Assembly: GCA_045660125.1 (NCBI GenBank)
Contig: JAZRDG010000064.1
Span: 1 to 46,133 of the forward strand
DNA: 46,133 nt
Direction: 5' to 3'
DNA from: SVQP01 sp045660125
Lineage (GTDB): Bacteria > Bacillota > Clostridia > Oscillospirales > CAG-272
Shown here piece by piece: positions 1-7,777 of the stretch; the first letter of the stretch is position 1, and the number at the start of each line of letters is the position of its first letter. The notes beneath the pieces were generated by a model, which ran no database searches, had not been told where the DNA came from, and saw only the letters and a program-made list of their open reading frames with translations. The position numbers and the translations under genes are program-made.

Positions 1-1
1 G

Positions 2-259
2 TTCTTTGCTCATAAAAAGGGTGTCGGCTCTACTAAGAACGGTCGTGACAGTGAGTCTAAGCGCCTTGGCGTTAAGAAGGCTGACGGTCAGGCAGTTATC
101 GCCGGCAACATCATCGTAAGACAGAGAGGAACCGCTATCCACGCTGGTAACAACGTTGGTATGGGTACTGACCACACTCTGTACGCGCTGATCGACGGCA
201 AGGTAAAATTTGAACACAAGACTAAGGACAAGAAGCAGGTCAGCGTATACGCAGACTAA
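2..259 (+). CDS. rpmA: 50S ribosomal protein L27 (3' part, 5' end outside window)
   Basis: Structural protein of the large ribosomal subunit, near the peptidyl-transferase centre. The readable 85 residues begin FFAHKKGVGSTKNGRDSESK and run through GNIIVRQRG and GMGTDHTLYALIDG, which are diagnostic L27 segments. In Firmicutes the precursor has an N-terminal extension cut between the two Phe and AHKKG by the protease Prp, to expose the mature N-terminus. The FF/AHKKG junction at the window edge fits this class. Codon use (GCT, GTT, AAG, TAC) is that of a highly expressed gene. A terminator follows directly, so no obg gene is co-transcribed here, unlike in many Firmicutes. Confidence 0.97.
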   Translation, partial: FFAHKKGVGSTKNGRDSESKRLGVKKADGQAVIAGNIIVRQRGTAIHAGNNVGMGTDHTLYALIDGKVKFEHKTKDKKQVSVYAD

Positions 260-275
260 TTTTTGACCGAGTCAA

Positions 276-316
276 CGTAAAAGGGGTGCTTTCATAGCAC
301 CCTTTTTACGTTTTTT
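276..316 (+). terminator. Rho-independent terminator after rpmA, usable in both directions
   Basis: A stem formed by ggggtgct and agcacccttttt is followed by further T residues. The stop codon of the convergent minus-strand gene lies inside the right arm, and the A tract on the left gives a T tract on the minus strand, so the element probably ends both transcripts. Confidence 0.85.
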
Positions 317-1298
317 CATTTTGTGATAAGATCTGCTCGGCATCCAGCATCTGCGCGTGCAGCCTTGCCGCACTGCGTCGCAGCTGCTCGTGCTCGGCAG
401 AGGTAAGGTACATGTCAGGGAGTGGGTGCGCGCCGTGTCGCCCCACCGTGCAGGGAAGGCTTAAGCAGCAATGTGCAACGTCACCCAAAGCATCGGCAGC
501 CGTGCAGATCGGTAAAATCGTATTGGCATCCGTCAAAATGCAATTGGCGATCAGGGTGCACGCCTGCGCAATTGCATATTGCGCGCAGCCAAAGGCATCC
601 TCTGCGCGCTCAAAGGCGTGCAGCGTGTCATCCAAAAGCGATTGCAGCATGGCAGCGTCATAGCTTCGCCCGATCGCACCAAGGTAATCTTCGATCCTTG
701 CGCCGCAAACGCGCATGCTCCCTTGGCAAAGAAAGCCGTGCGCGTCCGATTGCCCAAGTATCATGCTTTCCAGCTGCCGCGCATCCACACCAAGGTATTT
801 GCCAAGCATTTTGCGCAGATACAGCGTTTGCGCCAGCGTACCGATCCCCATGACCTTGTGCTGCGGCATTCCTGCGTATCGCATAACGGCATGGGTCATG
901 ATCTCACAAGGGCGGCTTAAGACTACGACGCACCCGTCATGCGTATGTGCCGTAACGTTTGCAACTGCACGCCTGACGATCGGGAGATTGAGCTCGATCA
1001 GATCGGCATGCGCGCTTTCGTGCAAATACCCGTGCCCGAGCGCAAGCACGATCAGCGAGCAATCCGCAAGGTCGGAATATTCTCCTGCCCAAAGATCCAT
1101 GCTCGTGCCCATCGGCACGGCACAGGCAAGATCGGCGGCAAGCCCGTCGGCTGCGCGTTGATTTGGGTCGATCAACACAAGCTGATCGATAAATCCGCAT
1201 TGTGAGAGCGAGTGGGCAACGGCAGCGCCGACACCCGAGCAACCAATGACGGCGCATTTGCGTGCGCTGCGCCTTTGCGCAATCGAAAAAAACGACAT
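306..1298 (-). CDS. Lactate/malate dehydrogenase-fold protein lacking catalytic residues
   Basis: A 330-residue protein of the NAD-dependent LDH/MDH family with an N-terminal Rossmann fold (AVIGCSGVG at residues 16-24, acidic end of strand 2 at VLIDPN) and the family's C-terminal half. Length is normal. By position, the substrate and catalytic residues are all replaced: the loop Arg109 by His97, Asn140 by Arg129 (LSRP instead of TNP), Asp168 by Gln157, Arg171 by Tyr160, and catalytic His195 by Ser184 (LGQSDAHG instead of GEHGD). The second Gly of the dinucleotide loop is Ser. The frame is intact, so a non-catalytic role is more likely than decay. It lies downstream of glpK on the same strand. 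A GGAGGT ribosome binding site sits 6 bp before ATG, inside an inverted repeat. Real function unknown. Confidence 0.8.
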   Translation of the reverse strand: MSFFSIAQRRSARKCAVIGCSGVGAAVAHSLSQCGFIDQLVLIDPNQRAADGLAADLACAVPMGTSMDLWAGEYSDLADCSLIVLALGHGYLHESAHADLIELNLPIVRRAVANVTAHTHDGCVVVLSRPCEIMTHAVMRYAGMPQHKVMGIGTLAQTLYLRKMLGKYLGVDARQLESMILGQSDAHGFLCQGSMRVCGARIEDYLGAIGRSYDAAMLQSLLDDTLHAFERAEDAFGCAQYAIAQACTLIANCILTDANTILPICTAADALGDVAHCCLSLPCTVGRHGAHPLPDMYLTSAEHEQLRRSAARLHAQMLDAEQILSQNEKT

Positions 1299-1300
1299 AA

Positions 1301-1341
1301 AACCTCCATACTGCAGTAGTAACTACTATAGTATGGAGGTT
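1301..1341 (-). promoter_or_regulatory. Inverted repeat sequestering the RBS of the LDH-like gene
   Basis: Perfect 12-bp arms (1301-1312 and 1330-1341) enclose a second perfect 6-bp inverted repeat (agtagt / actact at 1315-1320 and 1322-1327). On minus-strand RNA the 3' arm contains the GGAGGT Shine-Dalgarno of the LDH-like gene, so a transcript reading through from glpK would bury it in a hairpin. A protein operator is the other possibility. There is no T tract, so it is not a standard terminator. Confidence 0.7.
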
Positions 1342-1351
1342 ATTTGGTTAT

Positions 1352-2836
1352 TTATTCACTTAACGTGCGTTCAACGGCGCGTTTCCATCCGTTGCAAAGC
1401 GACAAGCGCGTATCATCGTCCATGGCAGGAGCAAAGCTTGCGCTTTCATTGTAGATCGCACGGATGTCGTCAAGAGACTCGTAAAGCCCAACCGCAAGTC
1501 CTGCAAGACATGCAGCACCCAGCGCGGTGGTTTCTATGCAGGCAGGGCGTACAATGCGCTTGCCCGTGATATCCGATTGGAATTGCAGCAGGAACGTATT
1601 TGCGCTCGCACCTCCGTCTACCTTGAGCGATTGTACCCGGGCGCCAACCTCTTGCTCCATCACGGCAAGCACGTCAGCGGTCTGGTACGCCATCGCCTCC
1701 AGCGTAGCGCGCACGATATGCGCCTTGGTGGTCGCGCGCGTCAGACCCGTGATGCAGCCTCTTGTATATGCATCCCAATAGGGCGCACCCAAGCCAACGA
1801 ATGCGGGCACGAAATAAACGCCGCCGCTGTCGGGAACGCTGAGTGCAAGTCTTTCGGTGTCGGCAGAGGAGCGAATGATACCAAGACCGTCACGCAGCCA
1901 TTGCACGGCAGCACCGCAGATAAACACCGAGCCCTCCAGCACGTATTGGGTTTGATCGCCAATGCGCCAGCCGATCGAGGTTACAAGTCCGTTTTGCGAG
2001 GTCACAGGCGTATTTCCCGTGTTCATGAGCATAAAACCGCCCGTGCCGTAGGTGTTTTTCACGTCGCCCTTACAGAAGCAGCATTGCCCAAACAAAGCCG
2101 CCTGCTGGTCGCCCGCCACGCCTGCGATCGGAATCTCGCAGCCAAACAGCGAGGGCTTGGTGTAACCGAACACGCCCGAAGAGGGAAGCACCTCGGGGAG
2201 CATGCTTGCGGGAATATCAAATAACTCCAGCAGCTCCGTGTCCCAAGTCAGCTCGTGAATATTGTAAATCATGGTGCGCGCTGCATTACTGGGGTCAGTT
2301 GCGTGCACCTTGCCGCCGCTCAGCATCCAGATCAGCCAAGTGTCAACCGTGCCGAATAACAGATCTCCGCGCTGTGCTTTTTCCATTGCACCGGGCACGT
2401 TTTGTAAGATCCAGCGGATCTTGGTAGCAGAGAAGTAAGAGTCAATCAAAAGTCCGGTCTTGGCGCGTACTGTGTCCGTAAGCCCCTGCGCCTTTAAGGA
2501 ATCGCAATATTCTGCAGTACGACGGCACTGCCATACGATCGCGTTATAGATAGGCTTGCCGGTGTGCTTATCCCAAACCACCGTGGTCTCGCGCTGATTG
2601 GTGATGCCGATCGCTGCAATATCGCTGCCGTCCAGCCCCGATTTTGCCAAAGCCTCGTGTGCCACACCGATCTGCGTCGCCCAAATCTCGGTCGGATCAT
2701 GCTCCACCCAGCCGTCTGCAGGGAAGATTTGCGTAAATTCCTTTTGTGCGGTTGCGACCATCTCGCCGCCGCGCGTGAATATGATCGCACGACAGCTCGT
2801 CGTGCCTTGATCCATGGCAAGTAAATATTGCTTCAT
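1352..2836 (-). CDS. glpK: Glycerol kinase
   Basis: Phosphorylates glycerol with ATP to sn-glycerol 3-phosphate in the cytoplasm. The 494 residues are the normal length of this FGGY-family enzyme. Visible landmarks are the N-terminal MDQGTTSCRA phosphate loop, GITNQRET, IVWQCRRT, GTVDTWLIW, IAGVAGDQQAALFGQ and the NTYGTGGF adenosine-binding segment. Just before IAGVAGDQQ, where PTS-regulated Firmicutes enzymes carry a phosphorylatable His (usually in YHFYG), this protein has PSLFG, so HPr-dependent activation is probably absent (inference). GCGGAGGTAAGAT precedes ATG. It has its own strong promoter. No glycerol facilitator or glpD is adjacent; the next gene is the LDH-like protein. Confidence 0.97.
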   Translation of the reverse strand: MKQYLLAMDQGTTSCRAIIFTRGGEMVATAQKEFTQIFPADGWVEHDPTEIWATQIGVAHEALAKSGLDGSDIAAIGITNQRETTVVWDKHTGKPIYNAIVWQCRRTAEYCDSLKAQGLTDTVRAKTGLLIDSYFSATKIRWILQNVPGAMEKAQRGDLLFGTVDTWLIWMLSGGKVHATDPSNAARTMIYNIHELTWDTELLELFDIPASMLPEVLPSSGVFGYTKPSLFGCEIPIAGVAGDQQAALFGQCCFCKGDVKNTYGTGGFMLMNTGNTPVTSQNGLVTSIGWRIGDQTQYVLEGSVFICGAAVQWLRDGLGIIRSSADTERLALSVPDSGGVYFVPAFVGLGAPYWDAYTRGCITGLTRATTKAHIVRATLEAMAYQTADVLAVMEQEVGARVQSLKVDGGASANTFLLQFQSDITGKRIVRPACIETTALGAACLAGLAVGLYESLDDIRAIYNESASFAPAMDDDTRLSLCNGWKRAVERTLSE

Positions 2837-2864
2837 ATCTTACCTCCGCTTGATTGGTAATTTA

Positions 2865-2893
2865 AGTATATCATGAATGCGGATGTGTGTCAA
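2865..2893 (-). promoter_or_regulatory. Sigma-A promoter of glpK
   Basis: On the minus strand TTGACA (2888-2893), a 17-bp spacer and TATACT (2865-2870), about 30 bp before the glpK start. The region between this promoter and the divergent promoter of the next gene is short and shows no clear cre-like site. Confidence 0.8.
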
Positions 2894-2930
2894 GGGCTAT
2901 AAAGTATTGAAACAAAATATCAATATCCTC

Positions 2931-2959
2931 TTTACCTATTACCCGTTTTATGGTACAAT
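2931..2959 (+). promoter_or_regulatory. Sigma-A promoter of the EEP-family gene
   Basis: TTTACC, a 17-bp spacer and TACAAT, about 20 bp before the start codon at 2980. Confidence 0.7.
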
Positions 2960-2979
2960 ATCGGTAAAGGGGTGATTTT

Positions 2980-3678
2980 ATGAAAACTTTTCGATTGGTC
3001 AGCTACAATATTTGCTCCGCACATTTTGAACAAGGGCGTTATACTGCGGATAATTTGCACCGTCTTGCCGTGACGCTGACGGATAAAAGCTTTGACGCAG
3101 TTTGTCTGCAGGAGGTGGATCGCGGTGCTGCACGCTCCGAGGGCGTGGATATGGCAGCGCGTCTTGCAGAGCTTGCAGGGTATTCCTATACCTATTTCAT
3201 CAAAATTCGCGATTTCCAGGGCGGTGAATACGGCACGGCTATTCTGTCGCGCCATCCCATTCTTGAAGCGCAGACGCTGAATTTTGCGGTCAGGATCGCC
3301 AAGCAGGGCACCTCCTGCGGCTACGTCGTGCTTGACGTGGAGGGCGAGCGTGTTACGCTGTTCAACACGCATCTTTCGATTGAAAGCGAGGAAGCCAACA
3401 CCGATACCATGCTGTGCCTGGGCGATATTCTTTGCGATTACGCAGAAAAAAACGGAGCCAAGCTGCTTTGCTGTGGGGATTTCAATACCAATCCCGACAA
3501 GCTTGCAAAGTACTTGCCCCGTTTTGACCGTGCCAATGCCGATCTGCTTACGTATGCCGATCGAAGCATTGACAACGTGCTGTATTCAGGTTATCAGGTT
3601 GAGAACGTGCACACGGTCGATACCACGACCTCGCGCGTTACCGACCACAATATGCTGGTCTGCGACGTGATTTTATAA
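2980..3678 (+). CDS. Endonuclease/exonuclease/phosphatase family protein
   Basis: A 232-residue metal-dependent phosphoesterase of the EEP superfamily. The order of motifs is complete: VSYNIC near the N-terminus, LQEVDRG (metal-binding Glu), GTAILSRHPI, LFNTHLSIES (catalytic His region), CCGDFNTNP (Asp/Asn of the active site) and VTDHNMLVC (the C-terminal Asp-His pair). There is no signal peptide, so it is cytoplasmic. The substrate cannot be told from sequence; nucleic acid, sphingomyelin-like lipid and inositol phosphate substrates all occur in the family. AAAGGGGTGATTTT precedes ATG. The gene ends convergently, overlapping the next gene's stop by 6 bp. Confidence 0.88.
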   Translation: MKTFRLVSYNICSAHFEQGRYTADNLHRLAVTLTDKSFDAVCLQEVDRGAARSEGVDMAARLAELAGYSYTYFIKIRDFQGGEYGTAILSRHPILEAQTLNFAVRIAKQGTSCGYVVLDVEGERVTLFNTHLSIESEEANTDTMLCLGDILCDYAEKNGAKLLCCGDFNTNPDKLAKYLPRFDRANADLLTYADRSIDNVLYSGYQVENVHTVDTTTSRVTDHNMLVCDVIL

Positions 3679-4827
3679 GCTCTCCATATAAGCGCGAATT
3701 TTGCTCTCTGCAGCCGTGCAGCTGCCTTGGATCATTTGCGCGCTACCGCCGCCCTTGCCGCCAAGGGCGGCGTTTATTTGCTTTGCAAGGCTGCGCAGAT
3801 CTGCATGTTGCGCACCCATGATATAGCGGTATCCGTCAGCATCGTTACCCGAGAATGCAGCGCAGATGCCCGTGCATTTCAAGGTGCCCGCATTGACCAA
3901 AAGGCGCAGGGAAAGCATGTCGGGATCGTCGGTAAAGATGCAAAGATTGCCCTCGGTCTGCTCAAGGGCTGCGATCTTGTAATCCAGCAGCTGGCGGCGC
4001 AGGGCAGCAATGGTTGCGCTGCGCTTTTCAATTTCTGCCTCGCGTCTCTGCACGCCCTCGACCACCTCGCTCTGCTTCACCGAGAGCATGGCGGAAAGCG
4101 TTGCCACGTCGCTCCAGGTCTTGCGATAGTGCGCCAGTGCCGCGCTGCCCGCAAGGAAGTGAATGCGCATGCCGCCCTTGTAGCGAATGGCGTCCAGCAG
4201 CTTGATCATGCCGATCTCGCCCGTGCGGGAAACGTGCGGTGCGCAGCAGGCACAAACATCATATTCACCGATCGTGACCAAGCGCACGTTTTCACTCAGG
4301 TCAAGCTTGGAGCGGTATTCGGTTGCCGCAAGCACCTCGGAGGAAGGGTATTCCGCCGTGATAGCAACGTTTGCATAGATAATGCGGTTTGCCTCGTCCT
4401 CAATCTCATCAAGCTGTGCACGCGTCAGCTCGCCGTCAAAGTCCATGGTGATCTCACCGCCCAAGTGAAATCCCACGTTGCTGTAGCCGTATTTGCGGTG
4501 CATCAGCCCCGAGACGATATGCTCGCCCGAGTGGTTCTGCATTTTCAGATAGCGCGCAGGGAAGTCGAGCTGCCCGTGCACGGTGCTGCCCACGCAGAGC
4601 GGTGCGTCGGTATAGTGCGTGATCACGCCGTCCTTTTCCTGCACGTCAAGCACGTTTGCGTGGTCAAGCTTGCCGCTATCCGCGCTCTGTCCGCCCTCTT
4701 CGGGAAAGAACGCAGTCGCATCCAGCACCACCGCAAAGCGACCGTCCGCTTGCTCGCAGCAAAGCACGGTTGCGTCAAACGCTTGCATATAACTGTCTTT
4801 ATCAAATAAACGAATCGTTTTTTGCAT
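3673..4827 (-). CDS. AlaX-like alanyl-tRNA editing protein with DHHA1 domain
   Basis: A free-standing relative of the alanyl-tRNA synthetase editing region, expected to deacylate Ser- or Gly-tRNA(Ala). From the chosen start, residues 1-90 resemble the barrel preceding the editing site (FFPEEGGQSAD), the zinc ligands are HSGEH (His99, His103) and CCAPH (Cys194, His198), and the C-terminal DHHA1 domain ends in a glycine-rich GGKGGGSAQMIQG. The 384 residues fit the longer AlaX class. I start it at ATG 4827 because GAGGT lies just before it; an in-frame ATG nine codons upstream has no Shine-Dalgarno. It follows potD on the same strand behind a hairpin, and its stop overlaps the convergent EEP gene. 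Confidence 0.88.
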   Translation of the reverse strand: MQKTIRLFDKDSYMQAFDATVLCCEQADGRFAVVLDATAFFPEEGGQSADSGKLDHANVLDVQEKDGVITHYTDAPLCVGSTVHGQLDFPARYLKMQNHSGEHIVSGLMHRKYGYSNVGFHLGGEITMDFDGELTRAQLDEIEDEANRIIYANVAITAEYPSSEVLAATEYRSKLDLSENVRLVTIGEYDVCACCAPHVSRTGEIGMIKLLDAIRYKGGMRIHFLAGSAALAHYRKTWSDVATLSAMLSVKQSEVVEGVQRREAEIEKRSATIAALRRQLLDYKIAALEQTEGNLCIFTDDPDMLSLRLLVNAGTLKCTGICAAFSGNDADGYRYIMGAQHADLRSLAKQINAALGGKGGGSAQMIQGSCTAAESKIRAYMESL

Positions 4828-4842
4828 AAATACCTCGTAAAC

Positions 4843-4868
4843 AAAGAGCCGCATGCGCGGCTCTTTTT
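4843..4868 (-). terminator. Hairpin terminator between potD and the AlaX-like gene
   Basis: A perfect 10-bp stem (aaagagccgc / gcggctcttt) with a 4-base loop. The T run is better on the plus strand, but the hairpin lies directly after the potD stop codon and probably ends or attenuates the potABCD transcript. Confidence 0.7.
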
Positions 4869-4872
4869 GATT

Positions 4873-6057
4873 TTATTGTAGCTTGAGATCCAGCCAGAGA
4901 TCCGAAATATACGCAAGCAGCTCCGTATCCAGATTTGCATATGCATATTTTTCGTAAGAGGCAGCAAAATCAAAGCCTTCGGGATAGAGCATTGCGTAAT
5001 AATCGAATTCCTCGTCTCCCATACCAAGGGACTCTTGGTACTCGGGATTTTCGTAAACCGCGCTGTTGGGCGTTGCGTAATAAATGTATTCCGCATTGGA
5101 GCGTGCAACGTCGCAAGCCTCGCCGTCAATCACGAGATCGGTGCTGAGCATGAAGTTGATGTATGCCTCTGCGATCTCCTTATTCTTGGCGCAGGTGGGA
5201 ATGCACATAGCGTCCATAAACAGGTTGGTGCAGATATTGCCTTGCTCATCCTTGGGGTAGAAGAAGTCGAGAGAAACGTTGGAGGATGCATTTTCCATCA
5301 TGGTAATGCAGTCGCCGGCGTAATATGCCGCAATGGCAGCGTCACCGGATTCCATCATGTTGAACACCTGGTCCATGACGTATCTCTTAAGCACAGGCTT
5401 TTGCGTGGAAAGCTCGGCAAACGCCTTGTCCCAGTCCGCAGTGTCCTTGCTGTTTACGCTCAGCCCCAGCTTGTACATCGCAGTGCCAAAGGCGTCACGC
5501 GAGTTATCAAACTGCAAAATCTGCTTTGCGTATTTGTCGCTCCACATCAGATCCCAGGATCCGGTGTCCTGCTCGTCCACGATATTTGCATCGTAAACAA
5601 TACCGACCATACCGTAGGTATAGGGAACGGTGTACTTGTTTTCGGGATCGTAGAACAGGTTTCGGAACTGCTCGGGAATGTTTTTCTCAAAATTGGGAAT
5701 GTTGTCAAAATTGAGTTCAAGCAGCATATCATGCTCGATAAAGTAATCGATCATGTAGTCCGAGGGAATGATGACGTCATAGCTGGCAGAGCCTGCCTCC
5801 AGCTTGGCACGAAGGCTCTCGTTGGAATCGTAGGTGTCGTAATTGACCTTGACGCGTACGCCGTATTCCTGGTAATACCACTTTTCAAAGGCTTTGTTGA
5901 CGTCCAAGGAGTCATACGAGCCGTCCGAGATGTATTCACCCCAGTTATACACGTTGAGCACAACGTCGTAACTGCTGTCGCAAGCGCTGAGCGAAGCAAG
6001 ACAGGGGAGCAGAAGCACAATAGAGATCAAAATCGAGAGAAAGGATGTTTTTCTCAT
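4873..6057 (-). CDS. potD: Spermidine/putrescine ABC transporter substrate-binding lipoprotein
   Basis: Extracellular polyamine-binding protein of the transporter. It has a lipoprotein signal peptide of about 25 residues with a lipobox ending SLSAC, then the PotD-type start VLNVYNWGEYISDG, the segment YDVIIPSDYMIDYF, and a late AYINFML region. The 394-residue length is slightly above the family norm. Its start overlaps the potC stop by 4 bp, so translation is probably coupled. It is the last gene of potA-potB-potC-potD. Spermidine versus putrescine preference cannot be read from sequence alone. Confidence 0.95.
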   Translation of the reverse strand: MRKTSFLSILISIVLLLPCLASLSACDSSYDVVLNVYNWGEYISDGSYDSLDVNKAFEKWYYQEYGVRVKVNYDTYDSNESLRAKLEAGSASYDVIIPSDYMIDYFIEHDMLLELNFDNIPNFEKNIPEQFRNLFYDPENKYTVPYTYGMVGIVYDANIVDEQDTGSWDLMWSDKYAKQILQFDNSRDAFGTAMYKLGLSVNSKDTADWDKAFAELSTQKPVLKRYVMDQVFNMMESGDAAIAAYYAGDCITMMENASSNVSLDFFYPKDEQGNICTNLFMDAMCIPTCAKNKEIAEAYINFMLSTDLVIDGEACDVARSNAEYIYYATPNSAVYENPEYQESLGMGDEEFDYYAMLYPEGFDFAASYEKYAYANLDTELLAYISDLWLDLKLQ

Positions 6058-6920
6058 TTTTTAGCCTCCTTTGCGCGTGCTCTGCGCGCACGTGCGCGCT
6101 CCTTTTGCTGTTGACGCTTAGCCTTGGCATCCTCGTCCGTGCTGAGCACGTTGAAAAGGATCAGGAACACCAGCACCGTGACGAAAATGACGGTGGCAAG
6201 CGCGTAAATGTCGGGCTTGACAGATTTTCTGACTTCGCCGTAGATCAAAATGGGCAGCGTGGTAAAGCCGGAGCCCTTGGTAAAGTACGAAATGACAAAG
6301 TCGTCAAGGGAAAGCGTGAACGCCATGATCATACCGGTCACGATACCGGGCATGATTTCGGGCAGTTCCACCTTGAAAAACGACTGTACGGGATTGCAGC
6401 CAAGGTCCATGGCAGCCTCGGGCAGGGATTTATCCATCTGCTTGAGCTTGGGCATGATCTGCAGCATCACGTAGGGCAGCGAGAAGGTCACGTGCGCGAT
6501 CAGCATGGTCCAGAAGCTGAAGGTTTCGGACACGTGCAGGATCAGTCCAACGAACACGAACAAAAGCGTGAACGAAAAGCCCGTGATGATCTCGGGGTTG
6601 ATCATGGGGATCTGGGTAATGGTCATGAGCGTAGTGCGAACGCCCGAAGAACGCATTTTGTTAATACCGTATGCGGCAACCGTGCCAAGCACCGTGGAGA
6701 TCAGAGAAGACGTCACGGCAAGCAGGACCGTGTTGCGCACAGCCTCAAGGATTGCATCGTTGGAGATCATCTCCGCGTACCAATCCAGCGAAAAGCCCTC
6801 GAATACCGAGGTACTCTTTCCTGCATTGAACGAGAACAGGATCATGACCACGATGGGCGCGAACAAAAAGAAGAACACCATGAACATATAGAATTTTGCC
6901 AGGAAGGAATTCTTTTTCAT
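6054..6920 (-). CDS. potC: Spermidine/putrescine ABC transporter permease
   Basis: A 288-residue inner-membrane permease with about six transmembrane segments and the EAA loop (LPEAAMDLGCNPVQSFFKVELPEIMPGI) that docks on PotA. The N-terminus (FYMFMVFFFLFAPIVVMILFSFN) and SLDDFVISYF are typical of PotC. A highly basic C-terminal tail (runs of Lys, Arg and Ala after residue 265) extends into the cytoplasm. Start and stop overlap its neighbours by 4 bp each. Confidence 0.95.
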   Translation of the reverse strand: MKKNSFLAKFYMFMVFFFLFAPIVVMILFSFNAGKSTSVFEGFSLDWYAEMISNDAILEAVRNTVLLAVTSSLISTVLGTVAAYGINKMRSSGVRTTLMTITQIPMINPEIITGFSFTLLFVFVGLILHVSETFSFWTMLIAHVTFSLPYVMLQIMPKLKQMDKSLPEAAMDLGCNPVQSFFKVELPEIMPGIVTGMIMAFTLSLDDFVISYFTKGSGFTTLPILIYGEVRKSVKPDIYALATVIFVTVLVFLILFNVLSTDEDAKAKRQQQKERARARRARAKEAKK

Positions 6921-7777
6921 CGTGAGCCCTCCTTATCCGTGTCGCCAAATCTGTTCATCAGGATCAGTCCCGCAAGCAGAATCAGCATCAGCACAAAGGA
7001 AAGTGCGGCAGCAAAGTGGTGATTATTATTGTAGTAATAATAATCGATAATATCACCGATCAGGAAAATGCCGCCGAGCTGATTGGAGATATAGAAGGTT
7101 GAAATAGAGGGGACGAATACCATGGTAAAGCCGGAGAGCACGCCGGGAATACTGAGCGGTACGATGACCTTGCGCAAAACGGCAAAGCCGTTGCAGCCAA
7201 GGTCCTGCGCAGCTTCAACAAGACGGTAGTCAAGCTTAGCCATGACAGAGTAGATAGGCAGGATCATATAAGGAAGGAAGTCGTAAACCATACCGATCAC
7301 TACGGCGACTTCATTATAGATCAGAATGTCGGGCTTGGGATCAAGCGGAATGGGTACCATGCTTTCGGGTAACAGGGAAAGCAGATACACCACGGCGTTG
7401 TTCAGCACCTCCAATACCTCGGACAGCGCGTAAGTACGGATGATGAAGTTGGTCCACATGGGCAGCATGATCAACACCACCAGTATTTTTTGCGCATTGG
7501 CAGAGGAACGGGAGATAAAATATGCCGCGGGATAACCGATCAACAGGCAAATAAAGGTTGCGATTGCCGCAAGCTTTACCGAACGCAGGAATACGTTGAG
7601 GTACTTGGGGGTAAAGAACTCGGAGATATGCTCGGTTGTAAACTGAAGATTGTTATCCGTGAATGCATAAAACGCAACGAACGCCAAGGGAATGAGAATA
7701 AACAACACACTCCAGAGAATGTGCGGTGTCGCAAGCAAGCGCGACATCGGTCCTTTAGCGGTACGGTTCATGCTCAT
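6917..7777 (-). CDS. potB: Spermidine/putrescine ABC transporter permease
   Basis: A 286-residue permease partner of PotC. It has about six transmembrane helices, the segment PMWTNFIIRTYA typical of PotB, and the EAA loop LVEAAQDLGCNGFAVLRKV followed by PLSIPGVLSGF. The start overlaps the potA stop by 4 bp and the stop overlaps the potC start by 4 bp, giving tight coupling through the operon. Confidence 0.95.
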   Translation of the reverse strand: MSMNRTAKGPMSRLLATPHILWSVLFILIPLAFVAFYAFTDNNLQFTTEHISEFFTPKYLNVFLRSVKLAAIATFICLLIGYPAAYFISRSSANAQKILVVLIMLPMWTNFIIRTYALSEVLEVLNNAVVYLLSLLPESMVPIPLDPKPDILIYNEVAVVIGMVYDFLPYMILPIYSVMAKLDYRLVEAAQDLGCNGFAVLRKVIVPLSIPGVLSGFTMVFVPSISTFYISNQLGGIFLIGDIIDYYYYNNNHHFAAALSFVLMLILLAGLILMNRFGDTDKEGSR

